Shown: positions 7,333-16,045, counted from the stretch's first letter. The stretch is DNA of 64,000 bases from Pseudonocardia phyllosphaerae (GCF_046546475.1 NZ_JBKGXS010000002.1:434001-498000); one strand, 5' to 3'. Notes: generated by a model not told the origin, from the sequence alone. Program-made: numbers and translations.

Positions 7333-8730
7333 TCACGTCCGGTCGCGGGGGCCGCGGGCGGCGTCGAGCATCGCGTCCCACTCGGCGATCTTGACCCGCT
7401 CGGTGCCGCCGCGGGCGGCCCCGAGGGCGCGTTCGGCGTCGTCGAGGCGGAGCCAGTCGCTCCAGGCAACCGGCTCGATCCCCAACGCGCGCAAGCGTTC
7501 CGGCACCGCGTCGCCGCCCGGGCGGGGTGGCGCGGCCAGCCCGGGGAGGTCGGCGAGCACGCTCTGCGCGGTCTCGGTGCCGTCGTGCTTGTTGGTGCCG
7601 ATCACCCCGGTGGGGCCGCGTTTGAGCCAGCCGGCGACGTAGCTGCCCCGTACCGGCTCCCCGCCGAGCACGACCCGGCCCGCGACGTGCGGGACGGTGC
7701 CGGTCGCCGCGTCGAACGGCAGGCCGGGCACCGGCTCGGCGACGTGCCCGACGGCGCGCACGACCAGCCCGGCGTCGAGCACCGAGAGTTCGCCGGTGCC
7801 GCGGACACCGCCGTCGGGGGTCATCTCGGTCCGCTCGATCTCCACCCGGCCGACCCGGCCGGTGCCGTCGTCGAGCAGGCGGACCGGGCGGCGCAGGAAG
7901 TGCAGGTGCAGGTGCCGCCGCCCGCCGGCACCGGGCGGGTGGTCGCGCCAGTCGGTGAGCGTCTCGAGGTTCTGCCGGGTGCGGCGGTCGTCCTCGGGCG
8001 GGACGGGCTCGTCGAGGGCGTGGTCGTCGTCGACGTCGATCTCCACCCCGGTGATGCCGGGCAGTGCCCGCAGTTCGGCCGGGGTGAAGCGGGCGTGCTC
8101 GGGGTCGCGGCGCACGAGCACGTGGACGTCGGTGATCGCGCTGCGGCGCAACGCCTCCAGTACGGCGTCGTGGGCGTCGGTGGCGGCGAGGTCGTCGGCG
8201 GGGCGGGTGAGGATCCGGGCGACGTCGAGCGCGACGTTGCCCGCGCCCACCACCACGGCGCCGGGGTGGTCGAGCGCGGGACCGGGGCCGGCGGCGTCGG
8301 GGTGGCCGCAGTACCAGGACACGAACTCCCCGGAGCCGACCGAGCCGGTGAGCTCCTCCCCCGGCACCCCGAGGTCGCGGTCGATCGCGCTGCCGGTGGC
8401 GTGCACGACGGCGTGGTAGTGCACGCGCAGCACCTCCGCGGGCACCCCGTGCTCGCCGACGGGCACGTTGCCGAGGAACCGGACCCGGTCGGCGTGGTCG
8501 AAGGTCCCGGCCAGCGCGCGGATCACCGACTTCATCTTCAGGTGGTCGGGGGCGACGCCGTAACGGACCAGGCCGTACGGGGCGGGGAGGCGGTCGAGCA
8601 CGTCGACGTGCACGTCCGGGTCGCCGTCGAGCAGCGCGGCGGTGGTGTAGAGCCCGGCCGGCCCGGCGCCGATCACCGCGACCCGGGGTGGGTACGGCGC
8701 GGGTCCTGCGGGATCTGCTGCGCCGGCCAC
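7333..8730 (-). CDS. fprA: FprA-type ferredoxin/adrenodoxin-NADP+ reductase
   Basis: FAD enzyme passing electrons between NADPH and ferredoxin, of the adrenodoxin-reductase type. The 465-residue product has an N-terminal FAD-binding GAGPAGL (about residue 19), the family signature YGVAPDHLKMK, an NADP-binding GAGNVALD in the middle, and the C-terminal GWLKRGPTGVIGTNKHDG. I chose GTG 8730 because GGAGG lies 9 nt upstream; the reading frame stays open into the neighbouring SDR gene but that part is not conserved. A likely partner is a P450 such as the one at 13.5 kb, though that is inference. It shares a promoter motif with the SDR gene. Confidence 0.9.
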   Translation of the reverse strand: MAGAADPAGPAPYPPRVAVIGAGPAGLYTTAALLDGDPDVHVDVLDRLPAPYGLVRYGVAPDHLKMKSVIRALAGTFDHADRVRFLGNVPVGEHGVPAEVLRVHYHAVVHATGSAIDRDLGVPGEELTGSVGSGEFVSWYCGHPDAAGPGPALDHPGAVVVGAGNVALDVARILTRPADDLAATDAHDAVLEALRRSAITDVHVLVRRDPEHARFTPAELRALPGITGVEIDVDDDHALDEPVPPEDDRRTRQNLETLTDWRDHPPGAGGRRHLHLHFLRRPVRLLDDGTGRVGRVEIERTEMTPDGGVRGTGELSVLDAGLVVRAVGHVAEPVPGLPFDAATGTVPHVAGRVVLGGEPVRGSYVAGWLKRGPTGVIGTNKHDGTETAQSVLADLPGLAAPPRPGGDAVPERLRALGIEPVAWSDWLRLDDAERALGAARGGTERVKIAEWDAMLDAARGPRDRT

Positions 8731-8758
8731 GATCTGCCCCCTCCGCCCTGGTGTGACG

Positions 8759-8788
8759 ACGCTAACACCGGTGGAGGTGCGGCGGCAG
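8759..8788 (-). promoter_or_regulatory. Promoter/operator motif of fprA, shared with 9565-9594
   Basis: This 30-nt block agrees with 9565-9594 at 27 of 30 positions. Read on the minus strand it contains ACCGGTGTTAGCGT, where TAGCGT can be a -10 element. The match extends about 20 nt upstream of that hexamer, which suggests a shared regulator site. Confidence 0.5.
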
Positions 8789-8804
8789 GGCCCGGGACCG
8801 GGAC

Positions 8805-9524
8805 CTACATCGTCAGGGAACCGATCGTCCGGCCACCGTCGACGAAGAGCGTCTGGCCGGTGATGAACCCGCTCAGGTCGGTCATCAGGAAGGCGACGGC
8901 GTGGGCGAGCTCGGCGGGCGTGCCGAACCGCTGCAGGGGCACGACCGCCACGTTGGCCTGCGCCTCGGGGTCGTCCGCCGGCGTCGACTCGGTCTCGATC
9001 ATGCCGGGGGCGACGACGTTGACCGTGATCCCCAGCGGCGCCAGCTCCAGCGCCCAGGTGCGGCTCATCCCGATGACGCCGGACTTCGTGGCGGCGTAGG
9101 CCGTGCGGTTGGCCTTGCCCAGAGCGGCGCGCGAGGAGATGTTCACGATCCGGCCGGACCCCAGTGCCCGCATCCCGGGGATCATGGCCTGGGCACAGAT
9201 GAGCGGGGCCGTGAGGTGCAGGTCGCTCGAGGCACGCATGTCGCCGACGGTCGTGTCGAGGACGGAGCGGTCGGCCGAGAAGAGCGCGGCGTTGTTGACC
9301 AGCCCGTAGAACGGCTGTTCCTCGGCGAGCGACCCGATCAGTGACGAGGTCGCCTCGGTGTCGGTCAGGTCGCAGATGTGGAAGTCGGCCCCGTCGATCG
9401 GGGTCTCGGGTTCGAGGAGGTCGATCCCCGTCACCCGGTACCCGTCGTTGGCGAGGCGCCGCGCGATCGCGTACCCGATCCCCCGGCGCGCCCCGGTCAC
9501 CAGCACTCGCCTGTTCTCGCTCAC
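8805..9524 (-). CDS. Short-chain dehydrogenase/reductase (FabG-like)
   Basis: A 239-residue classical SDR that uses NAD(P)(H). The cofactor motif TGARRGIGYAI is at the N-terminus, NNAALF marks the adenine-stabilising loop, and the active site reads Ser (NISSRAAL), then YAATK (Tyr and Lys). The C-terminal GFITGQTLFVDGGRTIG is typical of FabG-like enzymes. The GTG start follows GGGAGG with ideal spacing. The substrate is not predictable. The common promoter motif suggests co-regulation with fprA, which lies directly downstream. Confidence 0.88.
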   Translation of the reverse strand: MSENRRVLVTGARRGIGYAIARRLANDGYRVTGIDLLEPETPIDGADFHICDLTDTEATSSLIGSLAEEQPFYGLVNNAALFSADRSVLDTTVGDMRASSDLHLTAPLICAQAMIPGMRALGSGRIVNISSRAALGKANRTAYAATKSGVIGMSRTWALELAPLGITVNVVAPGMIETESTPADDPEAQANVAVVPLQRFGTPAELAHAVAFLMTDLSGFITGQTLFVDGGRTIGSLTM

Positions 9525-9564
9525 GCAGACCTCCCGACGGTGACGACGCTGACACCGGCCGGGC

Positions 9565-9594
9565 ACGCTAACACCGGTCGCGGTGCCGCGGCAG
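9565..9594 (-). promoter_or_regulatory. Promoter/operator motif of the SDR gene
   Basis: This is the second copy of the block found upstream of fprA (27 of 30 identical). Just downstream, at 9541-9560, a partial second copy of the CGGTGT-AGCGTCGTCAC part occurs, so the SDR promoter holds one and a half units. Confidence 0.5.
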
Positions 9595-9619
9595 CCCCTG
9601 CGTGCGGGTCGGCCCGGGA

Positions 9620-10567
9620 TCAGGCCGGCGTGCGGAGGCCTGCGCCGACGGCGCGGACGGCGGCGCGGCCGTCCGGGAGCAGCAGCTCGGTGCGCAGGGT
9701 CCAGAACCGGCGGCCGTCGCGGACGACCTCGGTGCGGGCGCGCAGCTCGTCGTCGACCTGGACGGGGCGCAGGAAGTCGACGGTCAGTGACAACGGCCGG
9801 GTACCCGCGGCGCCGTGCCTGTCCAGGTACGCGACCTGCGCAGCCTGGGCGAACCCGCTCAGCACGGCGCCGTGCGTGGTGCCGTTGAGGTTGGTCGCGC
9901 CCACACCGGGGGTGTACAGGGCGTCACCGGTCTCCGGGTCGATGCGCAGCGCCTCGGGCCGCAGGGCGGTGGGGTCGAACGGGGGCAGCTCGGCGCGGAA
10001 GTCGTCGTCCGGGTGGCCGTCGCTCGCCGGGCCGGATGCCGCGGGCGTCGCGGAGTCCGCGGCGCGACCCGCGGCGGCGAGGCCACCCGGCCGGTCCGGG
10101 ACGCCGGTGAGGGTCATGGTGACCATCGCGTGCGCGACGAGCGTGCCGGCGTCGTCGCGCATCTCGGCACGTCCGAGGCCGATCCGGTCGTCGAGGTGCA
10201 GCAGGGCGAGGTCGGCGGTGAGCCACTCGGAGTCCGCCGCGGGGGTGCCTGCGAGGTCGAGCCGCAGGTCGACGGTGGGGGCACCGGCGGCGAGCCTGCC
10301 GCGGGAGACAACGAGGAAACCGATGCCGGAGTCGGCGAGCGTCGCGGGCAGCACCGGGGCGACGGCGCCGCCCGGGAGCAGCACGGCGTCGGTCAGCGGC
10401 GCCCGGACCCGGACCCGGTCGGGACCGGCATCCGGGGCCGGACGCATGCCCAGCCCGCGTTCGACCGGCGCGTTCCGCACGCGCCCGCCGGTGTGCGTCC
10501 CGGGATCGCGCGAACCGGGACGTCCGGCAGGACGGGCGGACGACGACGTCGCGGGCATGACGGCCAT
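9620..10567 (-). CDS. Double-hotdog acyl-CoA thioesterase-like protein
   Basis: A 315-residue protein built of two hotdog-like halves, as in bacterial TesB-like or double PaaI-type thioesterases. The second half includes NLNGTTHGAVLSGFAQAAQ, the hotdog helix with the usual Gly-rich turn, and SLTVDFLRPVQVDDEL, the strand that follows it; the first half includes FLVVSRGRLAAGAPTVDLRL. The first ~40 residues are Pro/Gly/Arg-rich and the true start may be ATG 10447 instead of ATG 10567. The acyl substrate is unknown. The gene is upstream of the SDR on the same strand. Confidence 0.65.
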   Translation of the reverse strand: MAVMPATSSSARPAGRPGSRDPGTHTGGRVRNAPVERGLGMRPAPDAGPDRVRVRAPLTDAVLLPGGAVAPVLPATLADSGIGFLVVSRGRLAAGAPTVDLRLDLAGTPAADSEWLTADLALLHLDDRIGLGRAEMRDDAGTLVAHAMVTMTLTGVPDRPGGLAAAGRAADSATPAASGPASDGHPDDDFRAELPPFDPTALRPEALRIDPETGDALYTPGVGATNLNGTTHGAVLSGFAQAAQVAYLDRHGAAGTRPLSLTVDFLRPVQVDDELRARTEVVRDGRRFWTLRTELLLPDGRAAVRAVGAGLRTPA

Positions 10568-10638
10568 CGTGCGTCACCACCGGCGACGCCGTGGGCCGCT
10601 TTCGGTGTGCTGTCGGTCACTCTGCGTGGAAGGCCTGT

Positions 10639-11610
10639 TCAGGCCGCTCCGGGTCCGGCGTCGTGATCGCATCGGAACGTGGCGCGGTAGTCGGCGGGTG
10701 CGACGCCGAGGGCGGCCCGGAAGTGGTGGCGCAGCAGCGCGCCGGTGCCGAACCCGCAGCGTGCGGCCACCGCGTCCATGCCGAGGTCGGTCTCCTCGAG
10801 CAGCGTGCGGGCGTGCAGGACCCGTTGCCGGGAGATCCAGCGGTGCGGGGTCGTGCCGGTCTCGGCGACGAAGCGGCGGGCGAAGGTGCGCTCGGACATC
10901 GCGGCGCGCCGGGCCAGCGCGGCGACGGTGTGCCCGGCGTCGAGGTGCTCGACGACCCACGCCAGGACCGGGGCGAGCGAGTCGCCGCCGCGTTCCGGGA
11001 CGGGCAGCTCGACGAACTGGCGCTGGCCGCCCTCGCGCTGCGGCGGCACGACCATGCGGCGGGCGATGCCGTTCGCGACGGCGCCGCCGAGCTCGCGGCG
11101 CACCAGGTGCAGGCAGGCGTCGATCCCGGCGGCGGTGCCCGCGCCGGTGACCAGGTCGCCGTCGTCGATGTAGAGGGCGTCCGGCTCGACGACCGCCTCC
11201 GGGTGCCGGGCGCGCAGGGCGTCGGCGTGCTTCCAGTGCACGGTGCAGCGGCGGCCGTCGAGCAACCCGGCCGCCCCGAGCACGAACACCCCGGAGCACA
11301 CCGAGAGCAGCAGTGCGCCGCGGTCGCGGGCGGCCCGCAGCGCGTCGAGGGCCTCCGGCGGGTACTCGCTCAGCCCGGTCGCGGCGACGGCGACGAGGTC
11401 GGCGCCGGCCAGCCCGTCGAGGCCGTGCTGCGGGACGACGTGCACGCCGGAGGTGGTGGTCACCGGGCGTCCGGCGGCGGTCCCGCAGACCTTCCAGTCG
11501 AGGACGGGCAGATCGTCGTCGGAGCGGTCGAGGCCGAAGACCTCGCAGAGCACGCCGAACTCGAACACGGCGAGCTCGTCGAGGACGAGCGCGGACACGC
11601 TGCGCAGCAC
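10639..11610 (-). CDS. GlxA-family AraC transcriptional regulator
   Basis: A 323-residue regulator with an N-terminal DJ-1/PfpI-like domain (about residues 5-175, including the nucleophile-elbow segment LLSVCSGVFVLGAAG) and a C-terminal AraC DNA-binding domain. The latter has two helix-turn-helix units: TVAALARRAAMSERTFARRF and MDAVAARCGFGTGALLRHHF. Members often activate genes for nitrogen or quaternary-amine metabolism. The start is GTG 11610. It is downstream of a flavin monooxygenase on the same strand, which may be its target. Confidence 0.85.
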   Translation of the reverse strand: MLRSVSALVLDELAVFEFGVLCEVFGLDRSDDDLPVLDWKVCGTAAGRPVTTTSGVHVVPQHGLDGLAGADLVAVAATGLSEYPPEALDALRAARDRGALLLSVCSGVFVLGAAGLLDGRRCTVHWKHADALRARHPEAVVEPDALYIDDGDLVTGAGTAAGIDACLHLVRRELGGAVANGIARRMVVPPQREGGQRQFVELPVPERGGDSLAPVLAWVVEHLDAGHTVAALARRAAMSERTFARRFVAETGTTPHRWISRQRVLHARTLLEETDLGMDAVAARCGFGTGALLRHHFRAALGVAPADYRATFRCDHDAGPGAA

Positions 11611-11676
11611 ACGGTCACGCTAGTTGGCAGGAACTGGTGTGTCGACGGCTTCTCTGCCGGTCGGGGCGTTGCGGGG

Positions 11677-12807
11677 TCAGGTGCTCGCGTAGCGGCTGGC
11701 CGGGCGGGCGAGGCCGAACCGGCCGCGCAGCGACTCGTCGTAGGGGGCCGGGGACCAGAGGTCGCCCAGGGCCGGGACCAGTGCGTCGGTGACGCCACCC
11801 AGCCCGTCGGCGCCGGCGGCGTACGCCAGCGGGAGCAGGGTGAACCCGTCCGCGGCGCGCTCCTCGGCGGCGTCGCGCAGCAGCGCGGCGAGCTCGTCGG
11901 CGGGTCCGGTGTGGCGCAGCGTCGCCGCCGCGGTGTCGGTGCCGGACGGGGCCAGCCGGTCCAGCTCGCGCAGCGTGTCCGCCGCATCGGCCCCCAGCAG
12001 CACCTCGACGTCGAGCAGCACGGTCACCGTCTCCGGGTCCCGCCCGGCGTCGGCGACGGCGGTGCGCACCCGCTCGCGCAGCTCCGCGGCCTCGGCGACC
12101 GAGGGAGCCGCGACCCGGACGACGTCGGCGTACCGCGCGGCCACCGGCAGCGCCTCGGGTTCGTCCCCGCGCACCACGGTCAGCGGCCTGCCCTGCGGCG
12201 GGCGCGGCGTGATCGACGGGCCCTTCACCGAGAAGAACTCGCCCTCGACGTCGACGTAGTGCAGCTTGTCGCGGTCGACGAACCGGCCGGTCGCGGCGTC
12301 GCGGATCTCCGCGTCGTCCTCCCAGGAGTCCCAGAGCCGGGAGACGGCGTCGGCGACCTCGCCGGCCTCGCGCCACAGGACGTCGGCGGGCTGCGGGCCG
12401 GTGCGCCCGAACAGGTCGGCCTCGGCCGCGGTGCGGGAGACGTCGGGCTGCCACCCGGCGCGTCCGGTCGCGACGAAGTCCAGTGTCGCGATCGCCTTCG
12501 AGACGTGGAACGGCTCGGTGTGGGTCACCGGGACGACCGGCACGAACCCGATCCCGGCGACGGCCGGGGCGACCCGCGCGGCGACGGCGACGGCGTCCGG
12601 GGTGCCGGGGATCGCGGCCGGGTCCGGCGCGGGCGGGGTGAACGTGTCGTCGATCGTCACCAGGTCCAGGCCCGCCGCGGCGGCGGCGCGGGCCCGGGCG
12701 AGGTAGCCGCCGGCGTCGAACGGGTCGGCGGCGCCGGGCAGCCGCCACGCGCCGGGGTGCGCTCCCGCGCCACCGATCTCCACCGCCAGATGCAGCCGTC
12801 CGCTCAC
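11677..12807 (-). CDS. LLM-class flavin-dependent oxidoreductase
   Basis: A 376-residue luciferase-like (bacterial alkanesulfonate monooxygenase/F420 superfamily) protein. The TIM-barrel pattern shows in LDLVTIDDTFTPPAPDP, THTEPFHVSKAIATLDFVAT with GRAGWQPD (the NtaA/SnaA-type GR-GW segment), DKLHYVDVEGEFFSVKGPS and the C-terminal FTLLPLAYAAGADGLGG. The flavin is presumably reduced by a separate partner. GTG 12807 is preceded by GGGAGG at 5-nt spacing. No sulfur or nitrogen gene is adjacent, so the substrate stays open. Confidence 0.8.
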   Translation of the reverse strand: MSGRLHLAVEIGGAGAHPGAWRLPGAADPFDAGGYLARARAAAAAGLDLVTIDDTFTPPAPDPAAIPGTPDAVAVAARVAPAVAGIGFVPVVPVTHTEPFHVSKAIATLDFVATGRAGWQPDVSRTAAEADLFGRTGPQPADVLWREAGEVADAVSRLWDSWEDDAEIRDAATGRFVDRDKLHYVDVEGEFFSVKGPSITPRPPQGRPLTVVRGDEPEALPVAARYADVVRVAAPSVAEAAELRERVRTAVADAGRDPETVTVLLDVEVLLGADAADTLRELDRLAPSGTDTAAATLRHTGPADELAALLRDAAEERAADGFTLLPLAYAAGADGLGGVTDALVPALGDLWSPAPYDESLRGRFGLARPASRYAST

Positions 12808-12911
12808 CGGTACCTCCCGATCGCCTCGGTCGTCCTCCTGCGCAACACGGGCCCGGGGCCCGCTGTTCCCCGGCCCCGGGGACGCGCGGTGACGGCTGGG
12901 AGACTGGGCGC

Positions 12912-13559
12912 GTGCTGACCCACATCCTGCTCGACCTCGACGGCACCCTCGTCGACTCCGCTCCCGGCATCCTCGGCTCACTGCGCCGCGCCATCGACGA
13001 GGTCGGGCTCGAGGTCCCCGACTCCGCGATCAGCACCCGGCTGCTCGGCCCGCCGCTGTACGACTCGCTGCCGGAGATCCTGGGCGACGAGGGCACCGCC
13101 GCGGTCCTGCCGGTCTACCGCCGGATCTACGGCGACGAGGACGGCTGCCTGGACTGCCGCCCCTACCCGGGCGTCGAGGAGCTGCTGCGCGGGCTGTCCG
13201 ACGCCGGCGTCACGATGGCGCTGGCCACCTCGAAGGCCGAGGTGTCGGCCCGCAAGATCCTCGCCCACCACGGCTGGACGGACCTGTTCACCGAGATCGT
13301 CGGTGACACCCGCTCCGCCGACCGCCCGACCAAGGGCGCGGTCGTCGCCGAGGCGCTGCGGCTGCTGGACAACCCCACCGGCCCGGACGCGCCGCTGATG
13401 GTCGGCGACCGGCTGCACGACGTGCACGGCTCGGCCGAGCACGGGCTGCGCTGCGCGGGTGCGGGCTGGGGCTACGCCGAGCCGGGTGAGCTGGCCGAGG
13501 CCGGCGCGGACCCGATCTACGACTCCCCCGGCGAGCTGCGGCGCGCGCTGCTCGGGTAG
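12912..13559 (+). CDS. HAD-superfamily hydrolase, phosphoglycolate phosphatase-like
   Basis: A 215-residue phosphatase with the HAD catalytic motifs: DLDGTLVDS at the N-terminus (nucleophile and acid Asp), LATSK for the Thr/Ser motif, the Lys in DRPTKG and the metal-binding MVGDRLHDVHG. The alpha-helical cap between motifs 1 and 2 is of the Gph/PGMB type. It starts at GTG 12912. Its last 43 nt overlap the end of the convergent P450 gene, so the two C-termini are encoded on opposite strands of the same DNA. Confidence 0.88.
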   Translation: MLTHILLDLDGTLVDSAPGILGSLRRAIDEVGLEVPDSAISTRLLGPPLYDSLPEILGDEGTAAVLPVYRRIYGDEDGCLDCRPYPGVEELLRGLSDAGVTMALATSKAEVSARKILAHHGWTDLFTEIVGDTRSADRPTKGAVVAEALRLLDNPTGPDAPLMVGDRLHDVHGSAEHGLRCAGAGWGYAEPGELAEAGADPIYDSPGELRRALLG

Positions 13560-14791
13560 CCGGCCAGGCCTCGGTCCACCGCCGGGCCGGGGATCACCGG
13601 CAGCGCCGACAAGCCGCGGACCAGCGTCGACTCCCGGTACACCAGTTCCGACGGGTCCACTGCGAGGGCCAGATCCGGGCGCTGCTCGAACAGCATCCCG
13701 ATCGCGACGCGGCCTTCGGTGCGGGCCAGCTGGGCGCCCAGGCAGAAGTGGATGCCGTGCCCGAAGAACACGCCGCCGGACGCGTCGCGGGTGATGTCGA
13801 GGGTGCCGGGGTCGGGCGTCCACTCCGGGTCCCGGTTGGCCGCGGCGAGCCCGAACATCACCGGCGAGCCTGCCGGGATCGTGACCCCGGAGTACTCGAC
13901 GTCGGTGGTCGTGAACCGGACCGGGGTGTTGGACACCGGTGACTCGAACCGCAGGAACTCCTCCACCGCCCCGCCGATCAGCGACGGGTCCGCCTGCAGC
14001 CGGGCGCGCTGCTCCGGGTGGGTCAGCAGCGCGAGGACGCCGTTGCCGATCAGGTTGGCCGTCGTCTCGTGGCCGGCGATCAGCAGCATCACCGCCATCG
14101 CGACGAGCTCGTCGTGGGACAGGCGGTCTCCGTCGGCCTCGCTGACCGCGAGCAGCGAGGACAGCAACGCGTCGTCGGGCTCGGTGCGCTTGCGCTCGAT
14201 CAGCTCGCCCAGGTAGTCGTGCAGCTCGCCGAGGGGGCCGAACTTCTCCTCCTGCGGCGAGTCGTCGACCAGCACCGTCGACCACGCGGAGAACCGGTCG
14301 CGATCCTGCGAGGGCACGCCGAGCAGCTCGCAGATGACCTCGACCGGAATGGCGAAGGCGTAGTCGCGCATGAGGTCCACCGGCGCGTCGGCGGGGAGCC
14401 GGTCGAGCAGGCCCTGGGCGATCTCGGCGACGCGCGGGCGCAGCTCCTCCATCCGGCGCACCGTGAACGACCGCCCGACGAGCTTGCGCAGCCGCGTGTG
14501 GTCCGGCGGGTCCATCAGGACCATCATCGGGATCGGCGCAGCCGACTGCCCCTCGCGCTGATCGGCGGGCAGCGTGTAGCGCCAGTCCTTGGACAGCCGC
14601 GGGTCGGTGAAGGCCGCGCGGACGTCGGCGTAGCGGGTGAGCAGCCACGCCTTCCCGTCCGGCAGCGCAAGCTCGCGGACCGGCTCACCGGTGCGCAGCG
14701 CGGTGTACGCGGGGTGCGGGTCGGTCCAGAAGTCACCCTCGAACAACGGGTGCTTCTCGGTGCCGGTGGTGGTCGACGCCATGACGTCCAT
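13517..14791 (-). CDS. Cytochrome P450
   Basis: A soluble 424-residue bacterial P450. It has the I-helix oxygen-binding AGHETTANL, the ExxR of helix K within EEFLRFESP, and the haem loop FGHGIHFCLGAQLAR carrying the cysteine ligand. Class I bacterial P450s need a ferredoxin and a reductase; the FprA-type reductase at 8 kb is a candidate, but no ferredoxin gene is adjacent. ATG 14791 is the chosen start (ATG 14782 is possible). A perfect palindrome lies just upstream. Its 3' end overlaps the HAD gene by 43 nt. The substrate cannot be predicted. Confidence 0.92.
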   Translation of the reverse strand: MDVMASTTTGTEKHPLFEGDFWTDPHPAYTALRTGEPVRELALPDGKAWLLTRYADVRAAFTDPRLSKDWRYTLPADQREGQSAAPIPMMVLMDPPDHTRLRKLVGRSFTVRRMEELRPRVAEIAQGLLDRLPADAPVDLMRDYAFAIPVEVICELLGVPSQDRDRFSAWSTVLVDDSPQEEKFGPLGELHDYLGELIERKRTEPDDALLSSLLAVSEADGDRLSHDELVAMAVMLLIAGHETTANLIGNGVLALLTHPEQRARLQADPSLIGGAVEEFLRFESPVSNTPVRFTTTDVEYSGVTIPAGSPVMFGLAAANRDPEWTPDPGTLDITRDASGGVFFGHGIHFCLGAQLARTEGRVAIGMLFEQRPDLALAVDPSELVYRESTLVRGLSALPVIPGPAVDRGLAGYPSSARRSSPGES

Positions 14792-14802
14792 GCTGCCACC
14801 GG

Positions 14803-14824
14803 GGTGTAAGCGAGCGCTTACACC
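14803..14824. promoter_or_regulatory. 22-bp perfect palindromic operator upstream of the P450
   Basis: The arms GGTGTAAGCG and CGCTTACACC are perfectly complementary, with AG in the middle. The site ends 12 nt before the P450 start and covers the stop codon of the upstream oxidase gene. Size and symmetry suit a TetR-type dimer. No regulator gene is adjacent. Confidence 0.6.
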
Positions 14825-15963
14825 GAACCGGTGAATCGGGTGACCGAGCACACATCCGGGTCGAGGTCGACGTCGGCCGGAGCGTCGGCGCCGAGGATCC
14901 GGGCCGCGGCGAGCGTGGCCAGCCCGGGTGCGGACTCGATCCCGGAGCCACCCTGGCCTGCGACGAACCAGAACCCCGGATGCTCGGGCCGCTCCCCCAG
15001 CACCGGGGCACGGTCCGGGGCGAACGTCCGCAGCCCCGCCCAGGCGGTGCGTACCGAGCGCAGCGGCAGCGTCGTCGCGGCCCGGACGCGGTCCAGCGCG
15101 AGCGCGACGTCGAGCTCGTCGGGCCGGGCGTCACCGGGCGGCTGCGGGGTCTCGTCGGCCGGGGAGACCAGGACGGTGTCGGCCTCGGCCTTGAGGTACC
15201 AGCGCTCGGCGGCGTCGATGACCATCGGCAGCGGGTCGTCGGGTCCCTCGCCCGTGCGCAGCAGCGACGGTTCCACCGGGCAGGCGGCGATCGTGCGCCG
15301 GTAGACGGTCAGACCCGCGCCGGGGATACCGGCCAGGGCGGCGACCTCGTCGGCCCAGGCCCCGGCGGCGTCGACGACGGCGGCCGCGGTGAACCGTGCA
15401 CCGGTGGCGGTGGTGACGACCCAGCCGTCGCCGTCGCGGGTGATCGCGGTGACCCGGGCGTCGCGGTGCACGACGCCGCCGCGGGCGCGCAGGCCGCGCC
15501 GGTAGCCGTCGTGCAGGGCGGCGGTGTCGACGTCGGCGGAGCCCGACGTCCAGGCGGCGAGCTGCGGCGCGGTGCGCAGGATCGGGACGCGGCGCAGTGC
15601 CTCGGCCGGGTCGAGCGGGACGGGTGCCCCGGGCTCGCCGGTCTGCTCGTCGAGCATCGCCTGCAGGGTCTCGGCGCTCGCGTCGTCGTCGGCGACGTGC
15701 AGGACCGGGCGGGGTGACAGCAGCGGCGGGGTCCCCAGCTCGGCGGGCAGCGCGGCGTAGCGGGGCCCGGACGCGGCGATCAGCGTCCGGAACGGGCCGG
15801 TGCCGTGCCCGGGGATGTAGGTCGCGGCCGACCGCGCGGTGGAGTGGACCGGCAGGTCCCGCTCGGCCTCGAGCAGGACGACGCGGGCGTGCGCGGCCAG
15901 CCCGTACGCCGTCGAGATCCCGGCGATGCCACCGCCGACCACCAGCAGATCCGTGTCCGTCAT
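14818..15963 (-). CDS. FAD-dependent oxidoreductase of the DAO (D-amino acid/glycine oxidase) family
   Basis: A 381-residue flavoenzyme. The N-terminal VVGGGIAGISTAYGLA binds FAD; ARSAATYIPGHGTG follows as in DAO-family enzymes; the middle has AVVDAAGAWADEVA and the C-terminus GFWFVAGQGGSGIESAPGLA, which closes the FAD site. The family oxidises amino or imino acids (glycine, sarcosine, D-amino acids). It ends 26 nt before the P450 and is on the same strand, so they may be partly co-transcribed. The substrate is not evident. Confidence 0.85.
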   Translation of the reverse strand: MTDTDLLVVGGGIAGISTAYGLAAHARVVLLEAERDLPVHSTARSAATYIPGHGTGPFRTLIAASGPRYAALPAELGTPPLLSPRPVLHVADDDASAETLQAMLDEQTGEPGAPVPLDPAEALRRVPILRTAPQLAAWTSGSADVDTAALHDGYRRGLRARGGVVHRDARVTAITRDGDGWVVTTATGARFTAAAVVDAAGAWADEVAALAGIPGAGLTVYRRTIAACPVEPSLLRTGEGPDDPLPMVIDAAERWYLKAEADTVLVSPADETPQPPGDARPDELDVALALDRVRAATTLPLRSVRTAWAGLRTFAPDRAPVLGERPEHPGFWFVAGQGGSGIESAPGLATLAAARILGADAPADVDLDPDVCSVTRFTGSV

Positions 15964-16020
15964 CGGCGATCACGATAATTCGGTGGCGGCTGATCCGCGG
16001 GGCGCTCTACCGTCGCCGCC

Positions 16021-16041
16021 ATGCTGATCCGGTTCCTCTGA
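16021..16041 (+). CDS. Putative 6-aa leader ORF (MLIRFL)
   Basis: Six sense codons and a TGA, starting 7 nt after TACCGT (16008-16013), which is leaderless spacing. A perfect 8-bp GC hairpin follows 4 nt after the stop. It is 180 nt upstream of the 116-aa gene at 16222. The ORF is too short for statistical support; the positional pattern is the evidence. Confidence 0.3.
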   Translation: MLIRFL

Positions 16042-16045
16042 GCAC

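Noticed and set aside
7333..9555. A single 740-codon frame running through the SDR region and the FprA-type reductase, suggesting a fusion protein
   Set aside because: The SDR is encoded in a different frame with its own start, ribosome site and complete motifs. The reductase has its own GGAGG and GTG at 8730, and the upstream part of the long frame is not protein-like.
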